A stretch of 64,000 nucleotides of DNA from Bacteroidota bacterium (lineage in GTDB: Bacteria; Bacteroidota; Ignavibacteria; UBA10030; BY39). Position numbers and translations under genes: made by a program. The DNA lies in contig JAUXOG010000043.1 in NCBI GenBank assembly GCA_030682385.1, forward strand, positions 36,064 through 100,063, given 5' to 3'. Below, piece by piece: positions 1 to 9,763 of the stretch (within the stretch, counting starts at the first letter, position 1; every line of letters starts with the position of its first letter). The notes beneath the pieces were generated by a model. The model was given only the letters and a program-made list of their open reading frames with translations, was not told the DNA's origin and ran no database searches.

Positions 1-1
1 T

Positions 2-1357
2 GGTGTTGCTATAGATTCTCGCACTACCAAATTCGGCAATCTGTTTTTTGCATTACACGGCACTAATGTTGACGGGCATAATTTTTTAGCCGATGCAATA
101 TCAAACGGTGCAGCAGCGGTTGTTGTTGACAAGAAGTTTTTCTCGGATGTAAAAAAAATAAAATCGAATAGTAAATTCAAAAAACTGTTTGCTGTTACTA
201 TCATCGTCGTTGAAGATACAACTGTAGCTTTGGGCGAATTGGCTACCGTGTTTCGAAAGAAATTTCAAATTCCATTTCTCGCAGTCGCAGGAAGCAACGG
301 TAAAACAACTACGAAAGATATGATAGGTAAAGTTCTCTCGGAGAAGTACGATACATTGGTTACTGAAGGCAATTTGAACAATCATATCGGAGTTCCTTTA
401 ACACTGTTCGGTTTGAAACGCAAACATCAGACAGCAGTAATTGAAATAGGGACTAACCACTTCGGTGAGATCGAATATCTCTGTAAAATTCTGCAACCGA
501 CACACGGGCTGATCACAAATATCGGTAACGAGCATTTAGAATTTTTTAAAGATATAAATGGTGTTGCAAAGGAAGAGGGTGAACTTTTCAAGCATTTAGC
601 TTCACGCAATAATAAATCGGTTGCGTTCGTGAATGCCGATGACAAACGGGTCTTGAAATTAAGCAGGACTTTGGCTAATTCTATTTCTTTCGGTTCAAAT
701 AAAAATAACCTGGATATTACCTGCACAGGTCAAACAATAAATGAAAGCGGTAAATATTCGATAGAAGTTTTTGTTAAGAAATCTAAAAAGCGATTCAGAG
801 TAAATTTGCCAATTCCGGGCAACCACAATATACAAAATGCACTTGCGGCTTTTGCAGTAGGAATTCAATTCAAAGTACCACCTGCAAAAATTGTGAAAGC
901 TCTCGAATCGTTCAAAACATCCGGCAAACGGATGGAAACTGTTTCAGTTAACAAAGTAAAAATTATCAACGATACTTATAATGCAAATTTAGATTCAATG
1001 TTATCGGCAATCGAAGTTTTGAAGCAAATGAAATCGCAAGGTAAAAAAATTATTGTTCTTGGTGATATGCTCGAACTTGGCAAATCATCGAAACAACATC
1101 ATACATTAATTGGTGAAGCGATAAATAAATATTTTAAGAAGGTAACTGAAACTACACATCTTTTTACTTTTGGAAAAATATCGCAACACATAAATCGAAC
1201 AGCAAAATTAAAAAATAAAAAACATTACACTGATAAAAAATCAATGACCGTAGATTTGTTAAAAATAATTTCATCCGGTGATGTAGTGCTCGTAAAAGGT
1301 TCTCGCGGAATGCGTATGGAAGAAATTGTAAATTCATTAATCGAAAGGTTGAGGTAA
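2..1357 (+). CDS. murF: MurF, UDP-MurNAc-tripeptide:D-alanyl-D-alanine ligase (5' end cut by window)
   Basis: Cytoplasmic ATP-dependent ligase that adds D-Ala-D-Ala to UDP-MurNAc-tripeptide, finishing the soluble peptidoglycan precursor. The ORF track starts at an internal TTG (230), but the same frame is open back to base 2. It reads GVAIDSRT...LFFALHG...NGAAAVVV, the N-terminal substrate-binding domain of MurF, so the real start lies before the window. The P-loop GSNGKTTTK sits near visible residue 97, followed by the Mur ligase centre (NLNNHIGVPLTL, EIGTNHFGEI) and the C-terminal domain (DTYNANLDSM, GDMLELG). About 451 residues are visible against roughly 450-470 for the family, so little is missing. 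mraY begins 2 nt after the stop. Confidence 0.96.
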   Translation, partial: GVAIDSRTTKFGNLFFALHGTNVDGHNFLADAISNGAAAVVVDKKFFSDVKKIKSNSKFKKLFAVTIIVVEDTTVALGELATVFRKKFQIPFLAVAGSNGKTTTKDMIGKVLSEKYDTLVTEGNLNNHIGVPLTLFGLKRKHQTAVIEIGTNHFGEIEYLCKILQPTHGLITNIGNEHLEFFKDINGVAKEEGELFKHLASRNNKSVAFVNADDKRVLKLSRTLANSISFGSNKNNLDITCTGQTINESGKYSIEVFVKKSKKRFRVNLPIPGNHNIQNALAAFAVGIQFKVPPAKIVKALESFKTSGKRMETVSVNKVKIINDTYNANLDSMLSAIEVLKQMKSQGKKIIVLGDMLELGKSSKQHHTLIGEAINKYFKKVTETTHLFTFGKISQHINRTAKLKNKKHYTDKKSMTVDLLKIISSGDVVLVKGSRGMRMEEIVNSLIERLR

Positions 1358-1359
1358 TA

Positions 1360-2484
1360 TTGCTTTATTATCTTTTTGAAATATTACATCGTGAGTTTGC
1401 AATTCCTGGTTTAGGGGTTTTCAAATACATTACATTCCGTGCGGGTGCGGCTGCAGTTACTGCGCTGATTGTGGCTTTTTGGCTCGGTCCGAAAATCATA
1501 AGAATTCTAAAGGCAAAACAAATCGGTGAAGCGGCAAAATTAGATGCACCCAAAACACACTTGAAAAAAGCCGGCACACCCACGATGGGCGGTTTGATAG
1601 TTCTTGGCTCAATTCTAATTCCGATACTTTTGTGGGGCGATCTAACAAACGGCTACATCATCTTGATTGTCTTCGTAACAGCAGGTTTAGGTGCGGTCGG
1701 ATTTTTAGATGACTATCTCAAAGTTGTAAAAAAGAAACCCAAAGGACTGATTGAAGAGTATAAATTGATTGGTCAGGTTTTAATAGGTTTAATTGTTGGA
1801 AGTGTTATCTACTTTTTTCCCCAATGGATTGATGCGACGTTGGTAAAATATAATACGAGTACCACGGTTCCGTTCTTCAAACATTTAGAATTCGATTTGG
1901 GATTCTTTTACATCCCGATGGTCGTGTTTATTATTACCGCCACAAGTAATGCGGTAAATTTAACAGACGGTTTGGACGGGCTGGCAATCGGAACAGTCGG
2001 CATAGTTGCGTTGGCTTTAGCAGTCATCAGCTATATCAGCGGCAACGCAATATGGAGTGAGTATTTAACAATTCCATTTTTAAAAGGTAATGGTGAACTG
2101 AGTATCTTTTGCGCGGCGATGGTGGGAGCCGCTCTCGGATTTCTCTGGTTCAACTCGCACCCGGCGCAGGTGTTCCTCGGTGATACAGGGTCGCTTGCGC
2201 TTGGCGGTGCAATCGGTGCGCTAACGGTTCTGATTAAAAAAGAATTTTTGCTTCCAACGCTCGGCGGAATATTCTTGATTGAAACTATGTCGGTTATTAT
2301 TCAACGGCTCTATTTCAAATATACCCGGAAACGATACGGTGAAGGCAGACGCGTTTTTAAAATGGCGCCGCTGCATCACCACTTCGAAATGCTCGGATGG
2401 GAAGAACCTAAAATAGTAACACGATTTTATATCATAACAATACTGTTTGTAATTTTAAGCTTGGCTACTTTTAAAGTGAGATGA
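1360..2484 (+). CDS. mraY: MraY, phospho-MurNAc-pentapeptide transferase
   Basis: Integral membrane enzyme that transfers phospho-MurNAc-pentapeptide to undecaprenyl phosphate, making lipid I. The 374 residues form about ten hydrophobic segments. Family motifs are visible in order: the cytoplasmic loop DDYLKVVKKKPKGL (about 120), NLTDGLDGLAIG (about 200) and FLGDTGSLALGG (about 273), the last two with the acidic Mg-binding residues, then MAPLHHHFEMLGW (about 335). The start is TTG, 2 nt after murF, and is the only start that keeps the N-terminal helix. The end overlaps murD by 4 nt (ATGA), indicating translational coupling within the dcw operon. Confidence 0.97.
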   Translation: MLYYLFEILHREFAIPGLGVFKYITFRAGAAAVTALIVAFWLGPKIIRILKAKQIGEAAKLDAPKTHLKKAGTPTMGGLIVLGSILIPILLWGDLTNGYIILIVFVTAGLGAVGFLDDYLKVVKKKPKGLIEEYKLIGQVLIGLIVGSVIYFFPQWIDATLVKYNTSTTVPFFKHLEFDLGFFYIPMVVFIITATSNAVNLTDGLDGLAIGTVGIVALALAVISYISGNAIWSEYLTIPFLKGNGELSIFCAAMVGAALGFLWFNSHPAQVFLGDTGSLALGGAIGALTVLIKKEFLLPTLGGIFLIETMSVIIQRLYFKYTRKRYGEGRRVFKMAPLHHHFEMLGWEEPKIVTRFYIITILFVILSLATFKVR

Positions 2485-3845
2485 AAGATTTTGACAACAT
2501 AAAGGTTACTGTAATCGGTGCTGCTCGCAGCGGTATTGCTGCTGCTCAGTTATTCAAATCGCACGGCGCCTCTGTTTTTGTGAGCGAACAAAACAGTAGC
2601 GCTCAAGTTAAAAACGCACTTGAATCATTACAGCCGTCCGGTATCGGCATCGAGTATGGCGGGCACACAGACCGTGTGTTCGACTGTGCGTTTATGATTA
2701 TTAGTCCGGGTGTTCCGTCGAATTCGCCAGTTGTCATCGAAGCACAACGGCGACGAATCAAAGTAGTAAGCGAAATCGAAGCAGCTTCTTGGTTCTGCCC
2801 GGCTCCGATTGTTGCTGTTACCGGCTCGAACGGCAAAACTACTACAACCACGTTGATTGGTGAAATATTCAGAGAAGCTAAACTCGATAATGTTGTTGCC
2901 GGAAATATCGGAACAGCGTTTTCAGGTGTTGTAAATACTTTAACATTAAATTCAACAGCTATTTTAGAAGTCAGCAGTTTTCAACTCGACCATATCGAAA
3001 TGTTTCATCCGAAAGTATCGGTACTGCTGAACATTACTCCCGATCATTTGGATCGTTATGAAAATTCGATGGAAAAATATTCAGCATCGAAAGCAAGAAT
3101 ATTTATGAACCAATCAAACGATGATGTTATGATTTACAATATCGATGATGAAATCGTAAGGAAAATAGTTAAGTCGGCAAAATGTAAATTGTTGCCTTTC
3201 AGCATCAATCAAAAGTTGAATGAAGGCGGCTACATTGTAACAACTGAAAGCGGCAAACAAAAGTTAGTTATTAAAATTAATGATGAAGAAATACCTTTAG
3301 TCGAAATCGGAGAAATGTGTATAAAAGGTTTGCATAATATTTATAACTCGTTAGCGGCTGCGTTAGCTTCGATAGTTATGGGTATCCGGGCAGATAAAAT
3401 TTCACATTCTATAAAACAATTTAAGGGTGTTGAGCACCGATTAGAATTTGTGCGCGAGTTAAATGGTGTAAAGTATATCAACGACTCGAAGGCTACCAAT
3501 GTGGATTCTGTATGGTATGCGCTCGATGCTATAAACGAGCCGATTATTCTGTTGCTTGGTGGGCGCGATAAAGGAAACGATTACAGTAAACTCACTGAAC
3601 TGTTAAAGAAAAAAGTAAAAGCAATTGTTGCAATTGGTGAATCGGCTGAGAAAGTGTATAACGAATTATCAGGTTTCAAAACAGTACAAATTGTAACTTC
3701 GATGGATGAAGCAGTGAACGCAGCGGCGAAGTTTGCCGTCGCCGGCGAGGTTGTTCTCCTTTCACCGGCTTGTGCCTCTTTCGATTGGTTCGATAATTAT
3801 GAACATCGCGGTAAAGTGTTTAAAGAGTTAGTAAATAAACTATGA
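2481..3845 (+). CDS. murD: MurD, UDP-MurNAc-L-alanine:D-glutamate ligase
   Basis: Cytoplasmic Mur ligase that adds D-glutamate to UDP-MurNAc-L-Ala. It has 454 residues, the usual family length. The N-terminal Rossmann-like domain reads VIGAARSGIAAAQLF. The ATP-binding P-loop GSNGKTTTTT is at about residue 115, then EVSSFQLDHI and the motif NITPDHLDRY; the C-terminal domain contains YINDSKATN and LLLGGRDKG. The start ATG lies inside the mraY end and the stop overlaps ftsW by 4 nt, so it is coupled on both sides. Confidence 0.97.
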   Translation: MKDFDNIKVTVIGAARSGIAAAQLFKSHGASVFVSEQNSSAQVKNALESLQPSGIGIEYGGHTDRVFDCAFMIISPGVPSNSPVVIEAQRRRIKVVSEIEAASWFCPAPIVAVTGSNGKTTTTTLIGEIFREAKLDNVVAGNIGTAFSGVVNTLTLNSTAILEVSSFQLDHIEMFHPKVSVLLNITPDHLDRYENSMEKYSASKARIFMNQSNDDVMIYNIDDEIVRKIVKSAKCKLLPFSINQKLNEGGYIVTTESGKQKLVIKINDEEIPLVEIGEMCIKGLHNIYNSLAAALASIVMGIRADKISHSIKQFKGVEHRLEFVRELNGVKYINDSKATNVDSVWYALDAINEPIILLLGGRDKGNDYSKLTELLKKKVKAIVAIGESAEKVYNELSGFKTVQIVTSMDEAVNAAAKFAVAGEVVLLSPACASFDWFDNYEHRGKVFKELVNKL

Positions 3846-5059
3846 AGAGTTCGAAAAAATATAACTATGCCGACCTTCCAACGCTACTGTGTGTGTTGGT
3901 ATTATTAGCTTTCGGAGTTCTTGTGGTTTACACCGCTTCGTCAACGTGGGCTGCCAAAAAATTTGAGGATAGCGAACATCTGCTGAACGAACATGTTTGG
4001 AAAGTTCTCATAGCGGTAGGATGTATTTTTTTGGGAATGAATGTAGATTATAAAAAATATCAAAAATATACAAAGCCGGCAATGTTTGTTGCGATAGGGC
4101 TGTTGTTAGCGTTGTTGATTTTAAAAAATGAAGTGAAGGGAACATACCGTTTTCTCGATTTTGGTTTTCTAACTTTCCAGCCTTCTGAGATTGCAAAATT
4201 TGCACTTGTTCTGCATTTATCGGCTTTGATTGCAGCAAAGGAGGAGGCAATTCTAAAATTCAAAAACGGATTTGCGACTCTCTTGTTTTGGATAGTTTTA
4301 ATCGCATTGCTCGTAATGTTGCAGCCAAATTTTAGTATGGGTGCGATGATATTGCTGACCGGTTTCATAATCATGTATTTAAGCGGAGTAAGATTAAAGC
4401 ATTTGGTATTAACTATAGTTCCGATGATACCGCTTGTTATCTCGTATTTATTTTTAGCCAAATATCGTTCAAATCGAATTGGATTGTATATAGATAACCT
4501 TGAAGCTTTAATAAAAGTTGATATCGCTACTATTAAAGCAGTCATTAATGAAGCTGTTATTAAATCTACCGGTAACGCATTAGGACAATTATGGCAGGGA
4601 ATTCTTGCCTTCGGAAATGGCGGACTTATCGGTGTTGGATTAGGAAACAGCCGGCAGCGCGACTTTTTTGTTCCCGAAGCGCACGGCGATTTTATTTTTT
4701 CTATCGTCGGCGAAGAATACGGCTTAATCGGAACAGTTCTTTTTATGATTTTATTTATGGTGATTTTTTTACGAGGATACAAAATTGCAAAATATACACA
4801 GGATGCTTTTGGAAAATATCTTGCCCTAAGCATTACTGTGCTGATAACATCGTACGCATTTGTTAATGCCGGTGTTACTTTGGGCATATTACCTGTAACC
4901 GGTTTGCCGATGCCATTTGTAAGTTATGGCGGAACCTCGATTATCATTTCTGCTTATGCAATCGGAGTTTTACTGAATATCTCCAAACAAACAGATATGC
5001 ATCCTAAACAAACGCGTATCCCGGTCGTCGGAACTGTGAACGCTGAAGGACGGGTGTAA
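3842..5059 (+). CDS. ftsW: FtsW, SEDS-family septal peptidoglycan polymerase
   Basis: Multi-pass membrane glycosyltransferase of the SEDS family that polymerises lipid II at the septum together with a class b PBP. The 405 residues show about ten membrane segments. SEDS signatures are present: FLTFQPSEIAKFALV (about 117), GNALGQLWQG, the long external loop GLGNSRQRDFFVPEAHGDFIFSIVGEE (about 270) and GLPMPFVSYGGTSI near the end. The position between murD and murG identifies it as FtsW rather than RodA. It overlaps murD by 4 nt. The C-terminal tail is short and hydrophilic. Confidence 0.95.
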   Translation: MKSSKKYNYADLPTLLCVLVLLAFGVLVVYTASSTWAAKKFEDSEHLLNEHVWKVLIAVGCIFLGMNVDYKKYQKYTKPAMFVAIGLLLALLILKNEVKGTYRFLDFGFLTFQPSEIAKFALVLHLSALIAAKEEAILKFKNGFATLLFWIVLIALLVMLQPNFSMGAMILLTGFIIMYLSGVRLKHLVLTIVPMIPLVISYLFLAKYRSNRIGLYIDNLEALIKVDIATIKAVINEAVIKSTGNALGQLWQGILAFGNGGLIGVGLGNSRQRDFFVPEAHGDFIFSIVGEEYGLIGTVLFMILFMVIFLRGYKIAKYTQDAFGKYLALSITVLITSYAFVNAGVTLGILPVTGLPMPFVSYGGTSIIISAYAIGVLLNISKQTDMHPKQTRIPVVGTVNAEGRV

Positions 5060-5060
5060 G

Positions 5061-6179
5061 TTGAAAGTTCAAAATCAAATACGAAAATATTTATTTGCTG
5101 GCGGCGGAACAGGCGGGCACCTTTTCCCGGCTCTGGCAATTGCAGATGAACTTAAGAAACTTGATGCCGATGCAGAATTCCTTTTTGTCGGAACAAAAAA
5201 TAAAATTGAAGCTCGCGTCGTTCCGCAGCGTGGTTATCTTTTTGAAACGATTTGGATCAGCGGCTTTCAACGAAGTTTACAATTACAAAATTTATTATTT
5301 CCATTTAAAGTAATTATTTCATTGTTGCAATCTTTTAACATAATCAATCAATATAAACCATCAATCGTAATCGGCACCGGCGGTTATGTATGCGGACCGA
5401 TATTATTAGCCGCTTCGTTCGCTGGATTCAAAACAGTTCTTCATGAATCGAACAGCTTCCCCGGCGCCGTTACACGCTTTTTATCGAAGAGGATGACGAA
5501 AGTTTTTATAACATTCGATGCTACAAAAAAATGGCTGAAGCTTTCAAACAACATCGAACTTACTGGAAATCCAACTCGTAACGAATTAGAGGCGGTCTCG
5601 AAATCCGACGGGTTGAAATATTTCGGTTTTACCGATTCTAGAAAAACTCTCCTCGTATTTGGTGGAAGTTTGGGTGCGGCATCCATCAACAATGCACTAC
5701 TGAGTATGATAAGAACTTTTCTAAATTCTAATATTCAGATAATCTGGCAGACAGGTGAGAGCGATTTCGAAAGAGTTACCTCCAGATTAAACGAACTGTC
5801 AATCAACAGCACTGATGGAATTTGGATTGGAAAGTTTATTGATAAAATGGAGTATGCTTACGCATCGGCTGATGTTATCTTGAGTCGGGCAGGTGCCACA
5901 ACTTTAGCAGAAATTACGCGGCTTGGTAAAGCGGCTATATTAGTTCCGTATCCGCATGCTGCGGCTGATCATCAAACCATAAATGCAAAAACTCTTGAAG
6001 AAGCTGGCGCTGCTTTGGTGATACGGGATTCTGCTCTGATGAGCGAAGCTGAAAAATCAATTCTCGCACTGATGAATAACGATCAGTTACGAAGTGAGAT
6101 GAGTAAAAAAAGTTTAGCATTAGGAAAACCTGATGCCGGAAAAATTATCGCATCTAAAATTCATAAAATGGTGAACTGA
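5061..6179 (+). CDS. murG: MurG, lipid II-forming GlcNAc transferase
   Basis: Peripheral membrane GT28 enzyme that adds GlcNAc to lipid I to form lipid II on the inner face of the membrane. The 372 residues carry the N-terminal glycine-rich loop GGGTGGHLFPALAIADEL (about 15), HESNSFPGAVTR, a second glycine-rich loop FGGSLGAASINNAL (about 205) and the UDP-GlcNAc site SRAGATTLAEI (about 278) with PYPHAAADHQ. The start is TTG, 1 nt after ftsW. A small non-Mur gene follows at 1 nt spacing before murC. Confidence 0.96.
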   Translation: MKVQNQIRKYLFAGGGTGGHLFPALAIADELKKLDADAEFLFVGTKNKIEARVVPQRGYLFETIWISGFQRSLQLQNLLFPFKVIISLLQSFNIINQYKPSIVIGTGGYVCGPILLAASFAGFKTVLHESNSFPGAVTRFLSKRMTKVFITFDATKKWLKLSNNIELTGNPTRNELEAVSKSDGLKYFGFTDSRKTLLVFGGSLGAASINNALLSMIRTFLNSNIQIIWQTGESDFERVTSRLNELSINSTDGIWIGKFIDKMEYAYASADVILSRAGATTLAEITRLGKAAILVPYPHAAADHQTINAKTLEEAGAALVIRDSALMSEAEKSILALMNNDQLRSEMSKKSLALGKPDAGKIIASKIHKMVN

Positions 6180-6180
6180 T

Positions 6181-6675
6181 ATGGAAAAAGCATTTAAATA
6201 CAAACTCGATTTCTACTACCAGCAAGCATTAATTTATTTAATAACTTTGATTTTATATGTCGGCTTGAAGGGTAGTTTTATAGAAGATTCTTTTTCACTC
6301 GTTTTCAAAGATCCTATTATATACATAATATTATTTTTTGTATTAGGATCGTTCATAATATTACTATTGAATGTTATCCGTAAACGCAGATTGATAATTG
6401 CTGAGGATAAAATAATTTTTTCTCACAAATTTCACCAGCATGAAGTGAACTTGTCCGATATTGAATGGATATACATCGGACGGGAAAGGTCGGTAAAAAC
6501 TGCCGGCAGATCGCAGATGATCGTGTTTAAGCTAAAAGGTCGGTTGCGCTTGTATCGCATTCGACTTGGAAGATACGAACATCAAAAAGAACTGCTTCAA
6601 TTATTAAATGAACGAGTAAAACAAATCCCGCATAAAAAACATTGGCGGGATACTATAAAACCTTATTACAGATAA
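6181..6675 (+). CDS. Two-TM protein with PH-like C-terminal domain, inside the dcw operon
   Basis: I do not recognise a named family. The 164 residues start with a short basic segment, then two hydrophobic helices (about 16-32 and 46-64), a basic stop RKRRLIIAEDK, and a soluble part that resembles bacterial PH / YdbT-type membrane-anchored domains (KIIFSHKFHQHEVNLSDIEWIYIGRE). It lies 1 nt after murG and 4 nt before murC on the same strand, so it is almost certainly co-transcribed with them. A membrane-associated role near precursor synthesis or division is inference from context only. Confidence 0.8.
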   Translation: MEKAFKYKLDFYYQQALIYLITLILYVGLKGSFIEDSFSLVFKDPIIYIILFFVLGSFIILLLNVIRKRRLIIAEDKIIFSHKFHQHEVNLSDIEWIYIGRERSVKTAGRSQMIVFKLKGRLRLYRIRLGRYEHQKELLQLLNERVKQIPHKKHWRDTIKPYYR

Positions 6676-6679
6676 GAAT

Positions 6680-8065
6680 ATGTTTTCATCAATTAAAAAA
6701 ATTCATTTTGTGGGAATTGGCGGCATAGGAATGAGCGGTATTGCCGAAATTCTGCTCGACCAAAATTTCAAAGTCAGCGGCTCCGATAAGGCGTTGAGTG
6801 AAATTACCGAAAGGTTGGTTGAACTTGGTGCGGAAATTTTCGAAAATCACTCCGCCTCAAACATCAAAGATGATGTAGATGCACTCGTTTATTCTTCTGC
6901 GGTGCCGCCCGAGAATCCTGAAGTCGTTGAAGCAAAACGGAGAAAAATTCCAATCATCCGTCGTTCTGAAATGCTCGCGGAAGTAATGCGTCTGAAATAC
7001 GGAATCGGTATTGCGGGCACACACGGTAAAACTACTACAACCTCAATGGTAAGTTTAGTTTTATTGGAAGGCGGATTAGACCCGACTGTAATTGTGGGTG
7101 GTCGTCTTGACGGATTCGGCGGATCGAATGCGCGGCTCGGCAAAGGTGAATTCATCGTAGTAGAAGCGGACGAATTCGACCGGTCGTTTCTCTCGATTAC
7201 TCCAACAATTGCTGTCCTCACCACACTTGAGACCGACCATCTCGATTGTTACCGCGACCTTGAGGATATAAAAAGTGCCTTCGTTCAGTTTGTAAATAAA
7301 GTTCCTTTTTATGGTTTCGTTGTTTTGTGTTTGGACGAACCGGCATTACAAGAAATTATGTCGCAATTATCCCAAAAGAAAATTATTACTTACGGTTTAA
7401 ACCCGCAAGCTGATATACAAGCGGTTGATATAAAATTCGAAAAAGATAAATCTGAATTTACATTGCTGAAAGATCGGAACGAACTCGGACGAGTAGTTTT
7501 GAAAAGTCCCGGTGTTCACAATGTTCAAAATGCATTGGCAGCAATTAGTGTAGGAATTGAACTTGGAATTACTTTCGAAAAAATAAAAGCAGGCATCGAA
7601 AAATTTACAGGTGTTTACCGCCGGTGGGAAAAGAAAGGTGAAATAAACGGCATCAGTGTTTACGATGATTATGCACATCATCCCACAGAAAGCAGGGCAA
7701 CACTTGCGGGCGCCAAACAAGGCTGGCGGCGACGTATTGTTTGCGTGTTTCAACCGCATCTTTACTCGCGCACGCGCGATTTCTATGAAGAATTCGGTAA
7801 ATCGTTTTTGTTATCCGATGTTTTGGTTGTTACCGATGTTTATCCTGCTCGCGAAGAACCAATTCAAGGTGTTTCGGGCGAACTTATTACTAATGCAGCG
7901 AAGCAATTCGGGCATAAAGATGTTCATTATGTTCCAAATAAAACCGATGTGCCCAACTATCTGATGAAAATTGTAAAACCGGGCGATATAGTTATTACTA
8001 TGGGCGCCGGCGACATCTACAAATACGGCAACGAATTTTTGAACAAATTAAAATCGGTGAATTAA
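6680..8065 (+). CDS. murC: MurC, UDP-MurNAc:L-alanine ligase
   Basis: Cytoplasmic Mur ligase that starts the stem peptide by adding L-Ala to UDP-MurNAc. The 461 residues show the N-terminal nucleotide-binding motif HFVGIGGIGMSGIAEIL, the P-loop GTHGKTTTTSM (about 112), EADEFDRSFL, LETDHLDCY, the ligase histidine motif DDYAHHPTE (about 330) and the C-terminal FQPHLYSRTRDF. Typical family length. ATG start; murB follows after 4 nt. Confidence 0.97.
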   Translation: MFSSIKKIHFVGIGGIGMSGIAEILLDQNFKVSGSDKALSEITERLVELGAEIFENHSASNIKDDVDALVYSSAVPPENPEVVEAKRRKIPIIRRSEMLAEVMRLKYGIGIAGTHGKTTTTSMVSLVLLEGGLDPTVIVGGRLDGFGGSNARLGKGEFIVVEADEFDRSFLSITPTIAVLTTLETDHLDCYRDLEDIKSAFVQFVNKVPFYGFVVLCLDEPALQEIMSQLSQKKIITYGLNPQADIQAVDIKFEKDKSEFTLLKDRNELGRVVLKSPGVHNVQNALAAISVGIELGITFEKIKAGIEKFTGVYRRWEKKGEINGISVYDDYAHHPTESRATLAGAKQGWRRRIVCVFQPHLYSRTRDFYEEFGKSFLLSDVLVVTDVYPAREEPIQGVSGELITNAAKQFGHKDVHYVPNKTDVPNYLMKIVKPGDIVITMGAGDIYKYGNEFLNKLKSVN

Positions 8066-8069
8066 TTTT

Positions 8070-8984
8070 GTGATTTCAATTGATGAAATAAAAAACTTCT
8101 TTCAAGGCAGCATTCTTGTAAACGAGCCGATGAGTAAATACACATCTATGCGCGTTGGCGGTCCGGCTGATTTACTGATTACGCCTGCCAATAAAGAAGA
8201 TGCTGTGAATTTAATTACTTATTTGCAAAAAAATATCATCGATTATATCGTAATGGGCAACGGCACGAATTTGTTAGTCAGCGATACCGGTGTGCGTAGT
8301 GTTGTAGTAAATTTTTCATCCGGACTGAATCAAATTAAAATCGAAAATAATTTAGTTAAAGCAGAAGCCGGAATTATTCTGGCGCGGTTCGTCGATTTTT
8401 GTATCCGCCATAGCCGCAGCGGTGTCGAAAAATTAGCCGGCATACCCGGAACAATCGGCGGTGCTATACTAATGAACGCAGGTGCTTACGGCTCGCAAAT
8501 ATCCGATTTTATATACGAAATCGAAATTGTTAAAGACGGGCAGTTGCAAAAAATAAAAAAAGAAGATGCGAATTTCGGTTATCGCACTTCTGGTTTTGCA
8601 AACTCAGCAATAATCGGTGCATCGTTTGATTTGCCCGAAGGAAAAATAGATGAATTGATGCGGACGAAGACTGATTACCTGCAACGCCGTAACCAGTCGC
8701 AGCCGCTGAATTTTCCGAATTCAGGCAGCATTTTTAAAAATCCTGAAGGTAATTATGCCGCTAAATTGATTGAAGAAGCGGGTTTGAAAGGTACGCGTCT
8801 CGGTGCCGCTCAGATTTCTGAAAAGCACGGAAATTTTATTGTTAATCTTTGCGACTGTTCGGCTAACGATATTATTCAATTGATTAACATCGTACGAAAA
8901 ACTGTTTACTCAAAAAATAAAATAAAATTAATTCCTGAAATCAAACTTGTCGGTTTTAATAACGAAGTGCTCGATGAATTCTAA
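8070..8984 (+). CDS. murB: MurB, UDP-N-acetylenolpyruvoylglucosamine reductase
   Basis: FAD-dependent cytoplasmic reductase that makes UDP-MurNAc from enolpyruvyl-UDP-GlcNAc. At 304 residues it is the shorter type II form, which lacks the extra Tyr loop of the E. coli enzyme. Motifs: TSMRVGGPADLLI (start of the FAD domain), MGNGTNLLVSD, GIPGTIGGAILMNAGAYG (about 128), GYRTSGF, and the C-terminal SGSIFKNPEGNYAAKLIEEAGLKG with the catalytic serine. The GTG start at 8070 is 4 nt after murC, and ftsQ begins directly after the stop. Confidence 0.96.
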   Translation: MISIDEIKNFFQGSILVNEPMSKYTSMRVGGPADLLITPANKEDAVNLITYLQKNIIDYIVMGNGTNLLVSDTGVRSVVVNFSSGLNQIKIENNLVKAEAGIILARFVDFCIRHSRSGVEKLAGIPGTIGGAILMNAGAYGSQISDFIYEIEIVKDGQLQKIKKEDANFGYRTSGFANSAIIGASFDLPEGKIDELMRTKTDYLQRRNQSQPLNFPNSGSIFKNPEGNYAAKLIEEAGLKGTRLGAAQISEKHGNFIVNLCDCSANDIIQLINIVRKTVYSKNKIKLIPEIKLVGFNNEVLDEF

Positions 8985-9752
8985 ATGACACTGAAAACTA
9001 CATACTTAATCTTTTTTGTGTTGATAACAATTATGTTTCTGCTCTTGTGCGGATTTGCTAACCAATGGAAGCAAATTATTGTAGTAGAAAAAGTAGAAGT
9101 GCAGGGTATATATATTCTTCCTGAAAGAGATGTTGTAAAATTAGCTGCTGTCAGATTCGGTAATCCGATTTTTGAAATTAATCTCGACAGCATACGAACA
9201 GGGCTTTTGCGTAATGAATACGTTGAAGAAGCAAATATCAGCAGGAGCTTTTCGGGAACACTGCATATTGCAATTCGTGAACGGAAACCGATCGGTTCGT
9301 TGATGTTCAATAAAATGTGGTACGTTGATGATAATGGTACTTTGTTGAGTAAAATTCCCGCGAGTGTGGTTCTCGACCTTCCAATAATTTCAGGAGTGAA
9401 GCTAGAACCGGAAAAAATTAAAGGGGGAACAGTAATTTCTAATACCGATGTTCAAACGGCGATTTCAATATTATCGGAAGTAATGAAAATTGATGACGAT
9501 TTGTATTTCTTAATTTCTGAAATAGATCTCAATTACGGAAAAGACATCATAATTCATTCGGCAGATTATGGTGTGCCGATAAATTTAGGACGCGGTAACT
9601 ACAGTCATAAGTTGAAATTGCTTTCAGCTTTTTGGCAGAAGTATGTTGTTACACGCGGTTCACAAAATTTAGAGTCGGTAGATGTGCGTTTTAAAAATCA
9701 ACTTGTCGTCAAATGGAAAGAAGAACACAAAGCAAAAGATAGAACGATATAA
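8985..9752 (+). CDS. ftsQ: FtsQ/DivIB cell division protein
   Basis: Bitopic division protein linking early and late divisome parts. Of 255 residues, a single N-terminal membrane helix (about 6-24) has almost no cytoplasmic tail. A POTRA domain follows (EKVEVQGIYILPERDVVKLA), then the FtsQ beta domain (RERKPIGSLMFNKMWYVDDNGTLLSK). Sequence conservation in this family is low; the call rests on the POTRA start, topology, length and the place between murB and ftsA. The ATG abuts the murB stop. Confidence 0.9.
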   Translation: MTLKTTYLIFFVLITIMFLLLCGFANQWKQIIVVEKVEVQGIYILPERDVVKLAAVRFGNPIFEINLDSIRTGLLRNEYVEEANISRSFSGTLHIAIRERKPIGSLMFNKMWYVDDNGTLLSKIPASVVLDLPIISGVKLEPEKIKGGTVISNTDVQTAISILSEVMKIDDDLYFLISEIDLNYGKDIIIHSADYGVPINLGRGNYSHKLKLLSAFWQKYVVTRGSQNLESVDVRFKNQLVVKWKEEHKAKDRTI

Positions 9753-9763
9753 AAAGGAATAAA

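Noticed and set aside
4060-4887. 275-aa minus-strand ORF
   Set aside because: Complete shadow of ftsW in the opposite strand; no domain.
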